A stretch of DNA of 64,000 nucleotides from Candidatus Heritagella intestinalis (GCA_904420555.1 CAJFVO010000004.1:124001-188000), one strand, 5' to 3'. Counted from the first letter of the stretch, positions 33,701 to 41,616 are shown. Made by a program: numbers and translations. The notes: generated by a model from the letters alone, not told the origin.

Positions 33701-34804
33701 GCCCCCGCGGACAAGGAAGCCCTGCAGAACGCCGTCAACCAGGCGGCAGAACTGGTGGAAGAGGACTACACCCCCGACACCTGGGCGGTTCTGGAAGCTG
33801 CCCTGGCCCAGGCCAATGCCGTTCTGGCTGACGAAGAAGCCACTCAGGAAGCGGTGGACAGTGCCCTGTCTGCCCTGGAAGCGGCTGTAATCGGCTTGGA
33901 GCCTGCGGAAGAGCCAGAGCCGGAACCCGGTGTGGATAAGAGCCTGCTGCAGACCGCTTATGACTACGCCGTTGCCCAGGATACCAGCAAGCTGCTGGAA
34001 AGCCTGAAGGTGCAGTACGATGCGGCTCTGGCCAACGCCGAGGCCATCCTGGCCAAGGAGGACGCCACTACCGAGGAAGTTTGGAACGCCATTGACCAGC
34101 TCTTTGAGGCCGTTTGGAGCCTGGACTTCACCCAGGGCGATAAGACCCTGCTGGGGACCCTCATTGAGACTGCGGAAGGGATGGACGCCGACAAGTATGT
34201 GGCGGACAACTGGCAGCAGCTGGTAGACGCCCTGGCCGAAGCCAAGGCCGTTTATGAAGACGGCGATGCCATGGACGAGGACATCCAGCCTGTAGCCCAG
34301 GCTCTGCTGGACGCCATTCTGGCCCAGCGGTATAAGGCGGAGAAGTCCATTCTGGAAGAGCTCATCAACCAGGCCAACGCCATTGACACCTCCCTGTACA
34401 CCGCAGAGAGCGTGCAGGCCTTTACCGCCGCCCTGCGCAGCGCCAACCTGGTGCTGGAGGACGAGTCCCTGTCCGTAGACGAGCAGGCCACCGTGGACGA
34501 AGCCGCAGCCGCCCTGCGCAGCGCTATGGACAACCTGGTAGAGACTTCTGCGGAAGATCCCAAGCCCTCTGACGACAACAAGGACGATGGCAATAAGGAC
34601 GACAACACCAAACCCGGCGATACCGATAAGGACGACGGGAAGGATACCACCAACAAGGACCCCAACAAGGGCCCCATGGATGGCAATAAGAACCCCGCTA
34701 CCGGCGACAGCAACGCCCTGGCAGCGCTGGCTGTGAGCGGCATGGCTCTCTCCGCTGCGGTGCTAATGATTGCTCGCAAGAAGGAAAAGGCTTCTGCAAA
34801 ATAA
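30734..34804 (+). CDS. Giant wall-anchored GH20 hexosaminidase / lacto-N-biosidase-type enzyme
   Basis: 1356 residues, secreted. Signal peptide about 1-35; GH20 N-terminal domain about 110-200; GH20 barrel about 205-560 with RRLFVDCGRKYF and the catalytic pair D351-E352 in HIGGDEYMEF; MucBP-like beta domain about 599-660; FIVAR-like helices; discoidin-like domain about 794-920; FIVAR repeats about 930-1280; Asp/Lys-rich spacer; NPATG anchor (1320-1324), hydrophobic segment and RKKEK tail. GH20 enzymes use substrate-assisted catalysis on GlcNAc/GalNAc or lacto-N-biose ends of mucin, milk or host glycans; which one is not decided here. The ATG at 30734 fits the GGGAAAGGA site; an ATG at 30725 touches that site. 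Confidence 0.94.
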   Translation: MKKFKKRATKVLAAALSAMMLAGAAFPGVQAAQAAPYSSDYLASVATQAAGDAVTGEELATLVNPVVQQYTLAETQGTWAMAADSRLAILANQANIENERLAEVVKLVNSEFADKAIVSSNPFTMVYANEEDVTPADVLVTVDTENPICEESDSEEAYRIDISEDGVKVTGASENAVMYALRTIQNYMVANEGLPYGTIIDYPDLAERRLFVDCGRKYFSKEWFFRQIREMSFLKLNTLEMHFSENLGFRIECKTDPSIVSDEYLTHEEVREIIEEARKYGVKVIPSFDSPGHVDQILKAHPEYGQISNTGDHYASGLDVTNPEAVEYIYSLYDEYMELFEGCTDFHIGGDEYMEFDRAPFTTQYKSVLNEYAKETIGENAQWKDVLAKYINDLAEYVHSKGFTPRIFNDGIYYGENSWSEAPQIIEMHDYIGIDFWNNMQWNRDVAGLQTFIDKGHDVIYNFNSTFFYYVLRNDRDAPTDGRPQNSFDYIDQDRRIFEEWSPGKYANATVSDDSEFIAGAALGIWCDKPDLVTEDVVTDDIADELRSMATRTWNAGSNATMDFEEFKEKYTVLGHAAGYEKGSQLPDAGEIQDAENLGKVTLRYVSDTGKVLQNDVVKYGTIGNDYTFEAEDIYGYKLISEGTVSGTFSEEGDTYTFTYTLDCDKSELAAELENALAEDDYIPATFTAYAQALAAAQEVYDRADSEQTEVDDALAALQEAKGQAVLLTNYALYVETQYPLEDTGYQSGYSAYQQAVSAAEEVLYSQGDDAQAVAAALESIEEAKAGLMRPDGNTPTVTASKEYYSYYYYTNMLDGNPNTKCWFNGNQVAGESVVFTFPQAVNMSQVQVLQAADAGADILDGAEVQISDDGSAWQTVGSITPASQDDTFTFESTPVKAVRILITQSKDNWYQIAEVSFTYEQIAEDTALRDLIAEAEGLDITGKEPALVNAMIDALIEAQKLYAVNSQDTQAAQEALRAAIDALTETPPAPADKEALQNAVNQAAELVEEDYTPDTWAVLEAALAQANAVLADEEATQEAVDSALSALEAAVIGLEPAEEPEPEPGVDKSLLQTAYDYAVAQDTSKLLESLKVQYDAALANAEAILAKEDATTEEVWNAIDQLFEAVWSLDFTQGDKTLLGTLIETAEGMDADKYVADNWQQLVDALAEAKAVYEDGDAMDEDIQPVAQALLDAILAQRYKAEKSILEELINQANAIDTSLYTAESVQAFTAALRSANLVLEDESLSVDEQATVDEAAAALRSAMDNLVETSAEDPKPSDDNKDDGNKDDNTKPGDTDKDDGKDTTNKDPNKGPMDGNKNPATGDSNALAALAVSGMALSAAVLMIARKKEKASAK
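33710..34790 (+). repeat. C-terminal cassette shared with the GH84 gene
   Basis: From 33710 the sequence runs almost collinearly with 29354 onward (shift 4356 bases at the FIVAR start, 4365 at the anchor motif). It shares long identical stretches, for example around 33803-33920 against 29447-29564. The block covers FIVAR repeats, the Asp/Lys-rich linker and the NPATG anchor. Confidence 0.88.
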
Positions 34805-34864
34805 GCTGCGGTTTTCCGGGATTTCCCCGTGAGTTTCTCCCATAAAATTTTGTAAGTCTTTGTT

Positions 34865-34907
34865 TCCCCCGCTTTCCGGTTTCTCCGGAGGGCGGGGGAT
34901 TCTTTTT
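34865..34907 (+). terminator. Terminator after the GH20 gene
   Basis: Stem TCCCCCGC/GCGGGGGA with an inner TCCGG/CCGGA (34865-34899), followed by TTCTTTTT. The remaining bases of this 341-base gap hold only the next promoter and a short A-rich stretch. Confidence 0.82.
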
Positions 34908-35028
34908 GCAAAAGGGGCCTTTTGAGGAGCCCGGGGGCCGGCTGCCCGCCAAAGTGGGGGAGGAAGTAGGGAAAGGCGGAAAAATACGGGTTTTGCAATA
35001 AAAAAAACCAAAAACCAGAGAATAGTGA

Positions 35029-35058
35029 TTTACTTTTTTTAACAGGATGTGGTATACT
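35029..35058 (+). promoter_or_regulatory. Promoter for the ROK kinase gene
   Basis: TTTACT (35029-35034), 18-base spacer, TATACT (35053-35058). Confidence 0.6.
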
Positions 35059-35145
35059 GAGAATAGAAACTTTGGGCCTGCCCAAAACGGATTTTCGGTT
35101 ACGGCGGCGCCTGATTTTATACAAAGAAAAGGAGCAGGATTCATC

Positions 35146-36099
35146 ATGAAGTATTTGGGAATCGACGTGGGCGGCACCAACATTGCCGTGGGAATTGTGG
35201 GCGAGGACGATCAGATTATCGCCAAGGCCTCTAACAAGACCCCTACTCCCTGCAGCGAAGAAGTATTTTGCGACTGCATTGTAAAGACTGCCTATGAGGC
35301 CATGGAAAAGGCCGGCGTGACCCTGGAGGAGCTCCCCTGGATCGGCCTGGGCTGCCCCGGCACCATCAACCGCGCTACCGGTATTGTGGAGTTCTCCAAT
35401 AACCTGGGCTACTCCAATTTCCCCGTGAAGAAGATGCTGGAAGAGCGCCTCCACGGCAAAGAGGTTATCATTGAGAATGACGCCAACGCAGCAGCTTACG
35501 GCGAGTATCAGGCCGGCGCCCTGAAGGGGGCTGACAATGCCGTGGCCATCACCCTGGGCACCGGCGTGGGCAGCGGCATTATCATCGACCATAAGATCTA
35601 TTCCGGCAGCAACTTTGCCGGCGGCGAGATGGGCCACCATGTCATTGTGTTTGATGGCCGTCAGTGCAACTGCGGCCGTAAGGGCTGCTGGGAGCGCTAT
35701 GCTTCCGCTACGGGCCTGATTATCACCACCCAGGAAGCTATGCAGGACGCCGACAAGGAGTCCCCCATCTGGAAGCTGGTGGACGGCGATATCAACCGCG
35801 TCAGCGGCCGCACCGCCTTTGACGCCATGCGTGCCGGCGACCCTGTGGGCAAGAAGGTTGTGGACGAGTATATCGCATATCTGGGCTGCGGCGTGGTCAA
35901 TGTTATCAACACCTTCCAGCCGGATATCCTCTGCATCGGCGGCGGTATTTGCAACGAGGGCGAGACCCTGCTGGCTCCCCTGCGCGCCTATGTGGACCGG
36001 GAGCAGTATTCCATGAACTCTGCCAAGAAGACTGTGGTCTGCCGGGCAAAGCTGGGCAATGACGCCGGCATCATCGGCGCTGCCCTGCTGGGGAAATAA
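35146..36099 (+). CDS. ROK-family sugar kinase (glucokinase / GlcNAc kinase type)
   Basis: 317 residues. ATP-binding phosphate loop DVGGTNIAVGIV at the N-terminus; IGLGCPGTIN; catalytic Asp in ENDANAAAYGEYQAGA; LGTGVGSGIIID; ROK zinc motif HHVIVFDGRQCNCGRKGCWERYAS; and the CIGGGICNEGE adenine-site loop. The family phosphorylates glucose, GlcNAc or ManNAc. Next to two secreted hexosaminidases, GlcNAc is an attractive substrate, but most such clostridial proteins are annotated as glucokinase; the sequence alone does not choose. AAAAGGAGCAGG precedes the ATG at 35146. Confidence 0.92.
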   Translation: MKYLGIDVGGTNIAVGIVGEDDQIIAKASNKTPTPCSEEVFCDCIVKTAYEAMEKAGVTLEELPWIGLGCPGTINRATGIVEFSNNLGYSNFPVKKMLEERLHGKEVIIENDANAAAYGEYQAGALKGADNAVAITLGTGVGSGIIIDHKIYSGSNFAGGEMGHHVIVFDGRQCNCGRKGCWERYASATGLIITTQEAMQDADKESPIWKLVDGDINRVSGRTAFDAMRAGDPVGKKVVDEYIAYLGCGVVNVINTFQPDILCIGGGICNEGETLLAPLRAYVDREQYSMNSAKKTVVCRAKLGNDAGIIGAALLGK

Positions 36100-36118
36100 T
36101 TTTATCGGATGAATTTGC

Positions 36119-36168
36119 GTGAACGGGCCGCCGGCGGACCTCCTCCGGAGGGGCCCGTTCTCTCTTTT
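36119..36168 (+). terminator. Terminator after the ROK kinase gene
   Basis: Stem AACGGGCC/GGCCCGTT (36122-36129 with 36152-36159) with an inner CCGG stem and a CTCTCTTTT tail. Confidence 0.75.
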
Positions 36169-36365
36169 AAAGGGCGGATTTCCTTGGAGAATTGCCCGAG
36201 AAAACAGGAAATGGGATTTCAAAAGCAATATTTTTCCTTCCATTTGAGGGAATTTCCAGCTGCCCCGGGGCAAATGCTTATGAGAGGAAAAAACGGGGCG
36301 GCTTGGTTGCGCCTGCGCTCGGGAGCCGCGGGCTGTGGATGCTGCGAAAGGAATGGTCAAAAAAT

Positions 36366-37412
36366 ATGAGTATCGAAAAAAAGACCTTCGGCGTGCTGCC
36401 GGATGGAAGAGCCGTGGAACTGTATACCATTCAAAATAGGGGCGGGATGATTCTGGAAGTGATCCCCTATGGCTGCCGGATGGTGCGGCTCCTGGTGCCC
36501 GGCCGGAACGGCCAGCTGGGGGATGTGATCCTGGGCCACGACACCCTGGAAGAGTATTTCTCTGATTTCCAGGGGGCCCTCATTGGCCGGTTTGCCAACC
36601 GTATTGGCGGGGCTGCCTTTACCATTGACGGCCAGGAATATCCCCTGCTGCAAAACGATGGGGCCAACTGCCTCCACGGGGGCAGCGTGGGCTTTGCCAA
36701 TGTGCTCTGGGAGGTGGGATCCTTCCGGGATGAGGACGACCCCTCCATTACCTTTACCTATACCAGCCCCCACGGGGAGAGCGGGTTTCCCGGGGAGGTG
36801 CGTTTGCAGGTAACCTATGTGTTGGCGGAAAACGGCTCCCTGCTGCTGGATTACCAGGCGGAGAGCGACCGGGAAACCCCGTTGAACCTGACCAATCACT
36901 CCTATTTCAACCTCAGCGGCGACCCCTCTCAAAATATCTTCAATACGGTGCTGCAAATCAATGCCGACCAGGTGACGGCAGTGACCGACGATCTGATTCC
37001 CACCGGGGAGCTGCTGGACGTCACCGGCACCCACTTGGATTTCCGCACCCCCAAGCCCATTGGCCAGGATATTTTCTGCAAGGACCACCTGATGCAGGTC
37101 TGCGGGGGCTACGACCACAATTATGTGATTCACGGCTCCGGGATGCGCAAGGCGGCGGAGGCCTGGGAGCCTGCCAGCGGCCGGGTTATGGAGTGCTTCA
37201 CCGACCTGCCGGGGATGCAGCTCTATACGGCCAACCGGATGTCCGGGGAGGAAAAGGGCAAGGGCGGCGTGCCCATGAAGGACCACAATTCCTTCTGTCT
37301 GGAAACCCAGTTTTACCCGGATTCCGTACACCACGCCAATTTCCCCTATGAGAACCTGAAGCCCGGGGAGAAATTCCACAGCCAGACGGTATACCGCTTC
37401 TCCGTGCGGTAA
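36366..37412 (+). CDS. galM: Aldose 1-epimerase (mutarotase) GalM-like
   Basis: A 348-residue galactose-mutarotase-type protein that interconverts alpha and beta anomers of free hexoses. Recognised segments: GRFANRIGGAAFTIDGQEYPLLQNDG.NCLHGG, the catalytic His in NLTNHSYFNLSGD, GGYDHNYVI, and a C-terminal FCLETQFYPDSVHH with the catalytic Glu. The ATG at 36366 follows GAAAGGAATGG; in-frame codons upstream look non-coding. It probably serves sugars released by the neighbouring glycosidases or their onward metabolism (inference from position). Confidence 0.93.
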   Translation: MSIEKKTFGVLPDGRAVELYTIQNRGGMILEVIPYGCRMVRLLVPGRNGQLGDVILGHDTLEEYFSDFQGALIGRFANRIGGAAFTIDGQEYPLLQNDGANCLHGGSVGFANVLWEVGSFRDEDDPSITFTYTSPHGESGFPGEVRLQVTYVLAENGSLLLDYQAESDRETPLNLTNHSYFNLSGDPSQNIFNTVLQINADQVTAVTDDLIPTGELLDVTGTHLDFRTPKPIGQDIFCKDHLMQVCGGYDHNYVIHGSGMRKAAEAWEPASGRVMECFTDLPGMQLYTANRMSGEEKGKGGVPMKDHNSFCLETQFYPDSVHHANFPYENLKPGEKFHSQTVYRFSVR

Positions 37413-37429
37413 CCATCAAAAGAAAACCA

Positions 37430-37460
37430 GCCTTCCGGCAAGCCGCCGGGAGGCTTTTTT
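37430..37460 (+). terminator. Terminator after galM
   Basis: A 10-bp stem (37430-37439 with 37445-37454) with G-T/mismatch, then six T. Confidence 0.85.
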
Positions 37461-37497
37461 GCGCGGAAAAATCCCCTCTCCCGGAAAGGAAGAGGGG

Positions 37498-37546
37498 CAA
37501 AAAGAACCCCCCAGAGGAATGAAGGAGCGGCTCCTCTGGGGGGTTC
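37498..37546 (-). terminator. Terminator after the adhesin gene
   Basis: A 15-bp perfect stem (37504-37518 with 37532-37546); on the minus strand it is followed by TTTTTGCC. Convergent with the galM terminator. Confidence 0.88.
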
Positions 37547-37589
37547 GAAATTCAATTAGCAGGGGTTACGCAAGCTTGCGTTTTTAGGT

Positions 37590-39806
37590 TTAGGCTCTGC
37601 GCTTTCTGCGGGAGATCACAAAGATCGTGCCAGCCATAGCGATGAGCACGCCGCCCACGATGGAGAACAGAGTAGTGCCCATGCCGCCGGTGTGGGGGAT
37701 GGGGCTGTTGGCGAAGCTGACGCTGACGGTATTGTCTGCTACATCTTCGGTAATGGTGACTTCCAAAGCCTTATCGCTCTTTACATAGCCCTCAGGAGCT
37801 GCAGTTTCCTTCAAATAGTAGGTGCCAGCGTCCAAGCCAGTGAAAGTTGCGTAGCCGTCATTATCTGATGTTGCAGTATCAACAACTACTGTGCAATCTT
37901 CATCGGAATATAGGGTAAAGATAGCGCCGGGCAGCCCCTTCGCAGTCCAGCTATCGCCTTCTCCGGTTGCAGTCGCCTGGTCATACTTGAAGACCGTGAT
38001 GTCAAAGGTTTTCACAGTGACAGTGTCCTTTTCAGAAGTCTTGTCCAGGTAAGAAACCCAAGCGGTATTGATATAATTACCTGCTGTGGTGCCTTCTGCC
38101 AGAGTAGCAGTGTAAGTCACAGTGATGGGAGTGACACCAAAGTTTTCCTCAGAAATGACATCATCATTATACAGTTTAATCAAGTCTAACGTAATGTGGA
38201 AGTCACAATCATCTCCTAATTCAGCAGAAGTCAAAGTGTATTGGTCATTGGTCAAAACCTTATCACCAATTTTAACTTCATAATTGTCAGGATTGACAAG
38301 CGCAGGAACCATGTCATCATGGAAGGTCAGATTGTAGGTTCCAGAAGCAGTACCGGCGGCGTAAGTTTCAATTGTAGGTTCGTCCGCAGTATAGGTGATG
38401 TAATCCTTCAGATTTTCCGGCACAGTGGATTCCAGCTTGAAGTTCACATCAGTACCAGCGGCGGCGGTGTCGACATCGCCCCAAATGGGATTACCTTCTT
38501 CATCCGTACCGGTCTGCACTTTCTTATCAATACCGGGCTCGCTGATCTTAGGTTCGCCAGTTACCCAATAAATAGCGTTTTTGAACCAAGTAAAGGTGTA
38601 ATAGAATTCCTCATCAGTAGTGGTAAAGCTCAAAGTAGTACTACCTGTTGCATTGGCATTAGCCACAGCATCAACGATTTTTTGATAAGTAGCAGGATTT
38701 TTTTCTGCAAATCCGGAATCTTTGTCAGTAAGCAGCCAATAGCCTTTTTTGCCATCTCCAGGGGCCTGATAGTTAGCGTGAACCTCCACTTGGTTGGCGG
38801 CTTTTTCACCAGAAACTACAAAGCTGTTATCATTGAAGGTATTGTTTGCAGATGCAGCATAAACGGTTTCTACACTACCATTATTATCTTCCAGGTTAAC
38901 CAGTCCGACAATAGCGTTGGTAAAGGTGTTATTGGAAATGTCAATGGTATAACCGTTAGATTCAGCGTTGTTAGCATCAACATAAAGATCTTCAAAATAG
39001 GCTTTGTTGTAGAGTTCAGAAGTACCAGTTACGGTGTTATTAGTGAAGGAATAGGTACCTGCATTTTCTTTTATGCTGTCACCGGCATACTCATGAATGG
39101 CGAAATCACAGTTGATAAACTGATTATTGTTAATAGAAACGGTTTGAACATTCGCGTTATCAGATTGTCCGCGGATGGCTTCTTCCAGATTTTCGAAAAT
39201 ACAGCCTTCAATAGTAAAGGTACTAAAGGTACCAATTGAAATGCCAACATTACCATTGGCCTGACCGCTCATATTGCCATTACCGGTAAAAATACAATTC
39301 CGAATAGTAAAATTATCGGCTTGTTCAGTGGATTCACTGTGGTTAGAGATGCCAGCGCGCATATGATGAGTCAAACCGCTGTTGCTATCAATAGTAATAT
39401 GGATGTCTTCAATTGTGACCCTATTAGCGTTCCAAATTTGAATGCCACCAAGATCTGGCGTTCCACCGCCAAATGTAATATCCGGAGGTGTAGAACCGTT
39501 TAGCGTCTCAACAGTTACATCTGCACCCTCAGCCGCTTTTACAGTGAGGTCGTCCAGACCGCTCAGAACAACAAAGCGGTTGTACGTACCAGTATCGACT
39601 TCAATGGTCCAGCCGGTTTTCTCTTCTTGCTTGTTAATCAAGTTAATAGCTTCCTGAATGCCGTCTACACCGTCAGCAGATGTAACCGTGATGGTTTTTC
39701 CATCAGCGGGAAGTTCCACCGCCAGCGCGCTGGTAGGAATCAAACAAACCAGCATCATCAGCGACAAAAATCCGCTGAGCAACCGTTTCGTCCACTTTGT
39801 TTTCAT
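37590..39806 (-). CDS. Wall-anchored beta-helix surface protein (adhesin-like)
   Basis: 738 residues, secreted. Signal peptide about 1-30 (ends SALA). About residues 35-340 is a right-handed parallel beta-helix with pectate-lyase-like rungs (repeated N-x-F/I-x-N-C or NNTF turns such as FTIRNCIFTGNGN, FTIEGCIFENL, SINNNQFINCD, DISNNTFTNAI). Next come beta-sandwich regions and a SpaA/Cna-B-like domain near 620-700 (GLPGAIFTLYSDEDC..., DAGTYYLKETAAPEGY, where Lys-Asn isopeptide bonds form). The end is the sorting signal IPHTG (703-707), hydrophobic segment and RRKRRA tail. The helix and middle parts are clearly AT-richer than the flanking genes. The ATG at 39806 is preferred because AAAGG lies 9 bases upstream; an ATG at 39815 abuts it. 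Enzyme activity is not evident. Confidence 0.88.
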   Translation of the reverse strand: MKTKWTKRLLSGFLSLMMLVCLIPTSALAVELPADGKTITVTSADGVDGIQEAINLINKQEEKTGWTIEVDTGTYNRFVVLSGLDDLTVKAAEGADVTVETLNGSTPPDITFGGGTPDLGGIQIWNANRVTIEDIHITIDSNSGLTHHMRAGISNHSESTEQADNFTIRNCIFTGNGNMSGQANGNVGISIGTFSTFTIEGCIFENLEEAIRGQSDNANVQTVSINNNQFINCDFAIHEYAGDSIKENAGTYSFTNNTVTGTSELYNKAYFEDLYVDANNAESNGYTIDISNNTFTNAIVGLVNLEDNNGSVETVYAASANNTFNDNSFVVSGEKAANQVEVHANYQAPGDGKKGYWLLTDKDSGFAEKNPATYQKIVDAVANANATGSTTLSFTTTDEEFYYTFTWFKNAIYWVTGEPKISEPGIDKKVQTGTDEEGNPIWGDVDTAAAGTDVNFKLESTVPENLKDYITYTADEPTIETYAAGTASGTYNLTFHDDMVPALVNPDNYEVKIGDKVLTNDQYTLTSAELGDDCDFHITLDLIKLYNDDVISEENFGVTPITVTYTATLAEGTTAGNYINTAWVSYLDKTSEKDTVTVKTFDITVFKYDQATATGEGDSWTAKGLPGAIFTLYSDEDCTVVVDTATSDNDGYATFTGLDAGTYYLKETAAPEGYVKSDKALEVTITEDVADNTVSVSFANSPIPHTGGMGTTLFSIVGGVLIAMAGTIFVISRRKRRA

Positions 39807-39851
39807 TGTTTTCATCCTTTCTCTGATAAAATCAAGAAATGTATCCTACCC

Positions 39852-40010
39852 ATTGATAAACGCCCCCTTGCTTACAGCCTGCGCGGAATCGGGCCGCTCC
39901 GTCCGAAGACGCGCCGGACAACCAGCATCCCCAGCCCCAGGAAGCGGCAGGGAATGCTCCCAGGGGTGTTCGGGGGAATACCAGTCGGGTCAAATCGCCC
40001 GTTTATCAAT
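39852..40010 (-). promoter_or_regulatory. Inverted-repeat-bounded segment between adhesin promoter and gene
   Basis: ATTGATAAACG at 39852-39862 and its exact reverse complement at 40000-40010 enclose about 137 GC-rich bases in the 5' leader of the adhesin gene. The segment has inner stems (for example GTCCG/CGGAC near 39901-39920 and GGGA/TCCC near 39950-39960). Either the repeats form the closing stem of a structured leader RNA, or they bound an invertible DNA switch like that upstream of C. difficile cwpV. No known riboswitch core was recognised, and the repeats are short for a recombinase site. Confidence 0.55.
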
Positions 40011-40019
40011 ATCATACAT

Positions 40020-40048
40020 ATTATAGCATCTTAGGGAAAGAAACACAA
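40020..40048 (-). promoter_or_regulatory. Promoter for the adhesin gene
   Basis: On the minus strand: TTGTGT (40048-40043), 17-base spacer, TATAAT (40025-40020). Transcription would start near 40012, right at the outer repeat of the enclosed segment, giving a leader of about 205 bases. An AAAATCAC/GTGATTTT inverted pair (40062-40069, 40104-40111) lies upstream and could be an operator. Confidence 0.7.
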
Positions 40049-40213
40049 CAGATTTCCGTCTAAAATCACAAAATTCGAGCAATAATATAAATATTTTTAT
40101 AGGGTGATTTTGTTGGTATAAGATTTTAATTTCTGCGAGAAGTATCTGCCTCTTTAAGGGCCAGATCGCATCTTGGATTCACGGAATGAAAAAATAAAAA
40201 GGGGAGAAAATAC

Positions 40214-40256
40214 AAAAACGGCCTCCTCGCCCCATTTTTGGGGAAAGAAGGCCGTT
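40214..40256 (-). terminator. Terminator after MATE copy 2
   Basis: Stem ACGGCCT with AGGCCGT plus inner CCCC/GGGG (40218-40256); on the minus strand followed by TTTTTG and more T. The rest of the gap up to the adhesin promoter is AT-rich and holds no gene. Confidence 0.85.
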
Positions 40257-40278
40257 GGAAACAGAAAGAAAGGCAGCG

Positions 40279-41616
40279 TTACACGCCCCACTGGCGTACG
40301 TGCCGGATGATGAAGAAGTAGGCCGGCACCAGGAACACGTCCGCCATGACCCAGGCGAAGGGGTTGGCAAAGCAGGCGGCGATGTAGCCGAAAACCGGTA
40401 CCAGCACCAGGCCTGCAATGCCCCGGGCGAACATCTCCATGACACCGGCGCAGATGGCCATTTTGCTGTAGCCCATGCCCTGGATCAGCAGCCGGAAAAT
40501 ATTCACCGCGGCCAGGGCCACAAAGCAGGCGGCGTTGATAATCATAAATAAGTAAGCGTTGTCGATGATCTGGGTCTCAGAACCGTCCACAAACAGGGTA
40601 ATCAGGGGCCGGCCAAAGAGGAACATGATCACCAGGGCCAGGGCGGAATAAACCGTGCCGATGATCATGCCCGAGCGCAGGCCGGGAGTCAGACGTTCAA
40701 ACTTTCTGGCGCCCATGTTCTGGCCGCCATAGGTGGACATGGCAATGGCCATGGCGTCAAAGGCGCAGGCAAAGAAGGAGTAGAGCCGGTTGGCGGCGGT
40801 GACAGCAGCCACAATCATGGAACCCAGGGCGTTGACAGAGGTTTGCAGCAGGATGCTGCCAATGGCGGTGATGGAGGATTGCAGCCCCATGGGAACCCCC
40901 ACGCCGCAGAGCTTGGACATATACTCCCGCCGGGGGCGCATGTCGTCCCGGGACACGTGGAGGGTGGGGAATTTCTTTACAATAAAGAGAAAGCAGGCGA
41001 TGCCGGACAGGAGCTGGGAGAACACTGTGGCCACGGCGGCCCCCATGACTCCCATGGGGATCACCAGTATCAGCAGCAGGTCCAGGCCGATGTTCAGGAA
41101 GGAGGCAATGACCAGGAAAATCACCGGGGTGCGGCTGTCCCCCAGGGCCCGGAGCAGGGCGGCCTGTACATTATATAAAAAGGTCGTGGGGATGCCGGCG
41201 AAGATCACCACAATATAAAGATAGGCCTCGTCAATAATATCCGCCGGGGTGTTCATCCATTGGAGCATGGGCCGGCACAGGAGTACGGTGAGCACCGTGA
41301 AGATCACCGAGGCCCCGGCGCTGAGCCAGATGGTGTTTCCCACATAGCGGCGCATGGACGCCATATCCTTGGCCCCGAACTGCTGGGACACCGGGATGGC
41401 AAAGCCGCTGCACAGGCCTAAGCAGAACCCGAGAATCAGGAAGTTCAGGGAACCGGTGGAGCCCACTGCCGCCAGGGACTGGCTTCCCAGGAAGCGCCCT
41501 ACAATAATAGTGTCCACCATGGAGTAGAACTGCTGGAACAGATTGCCGAAAATCAGCGGAATGGTAAATCGCAGGATCAGCCGGGTAGGCGAGCCGCTGG
41601 TCATATCCTTTGTCAT
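40279..41616 (-). CDS. MATE-family multidrug efflux transporter, copy 2
   Basis: 445 residues, 12 membrane helices in two halves. The start GSPTRLILRFTIPLIFGNLFQQFYSMVDTIIVGRFLGSQSLAAVG and the second-half SMSTYGGQNMGARKFERL segment are typical of the NorM/DinF-like branch of MATE exporters. GGGAGG precedes the ATG at 41616. Single-gene transcript. Distinct subfamily from the pump at 19342-20709, so not a recent duplicate. Confidence 0.91.
   Translation of the reverse strand: MTKDMTSGSPTRLILRFTIPLIFGNLFQQFYSMVDTIIVGRFLGSQSLAAVGSTGSLNFLILGFCLGLCSGFAIPVSQQFGAKDMASMRRYVGNTIWLSAGASVIFTVLTVLLCRPMLQWMNTPADIIDEAYLYIVVIFAGIPTTFLYNVQAALLRALGDSRTPVIFLVIASFLNIGLDLLLILVIPMGVMGAAVATVFSQLLSGIACFLFIVKKFPTLHVSRDDMRPRREYMSKLCGVGVPMGLQSSITAIGSILLQTSVNALGSMIVAAVTAANRLYSFFACAFDAMAIAMSTYGGQNMGARKFERLTPGLRSGMIIGTVYSALALVIMFLFGRPLITLFVDGSETQIIDNAYLFMIINAACFVALAAVNIFRLLIQGMGYSKMAICAGVMEMFARGIAGLVLVPVFGYIAACFANPFAWVMADVFLVPAYFFIIRHVRQWGV

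Noticed and set aside
39816-40012. c-di-GMP, c-di-AMP or cobalamin riboswitch in the adhesin leader
   Set aside because: None of the invariant core sequences I know for these classes was found on the minus strand. Only the closing inverted repeat and weak inner stems are visible.
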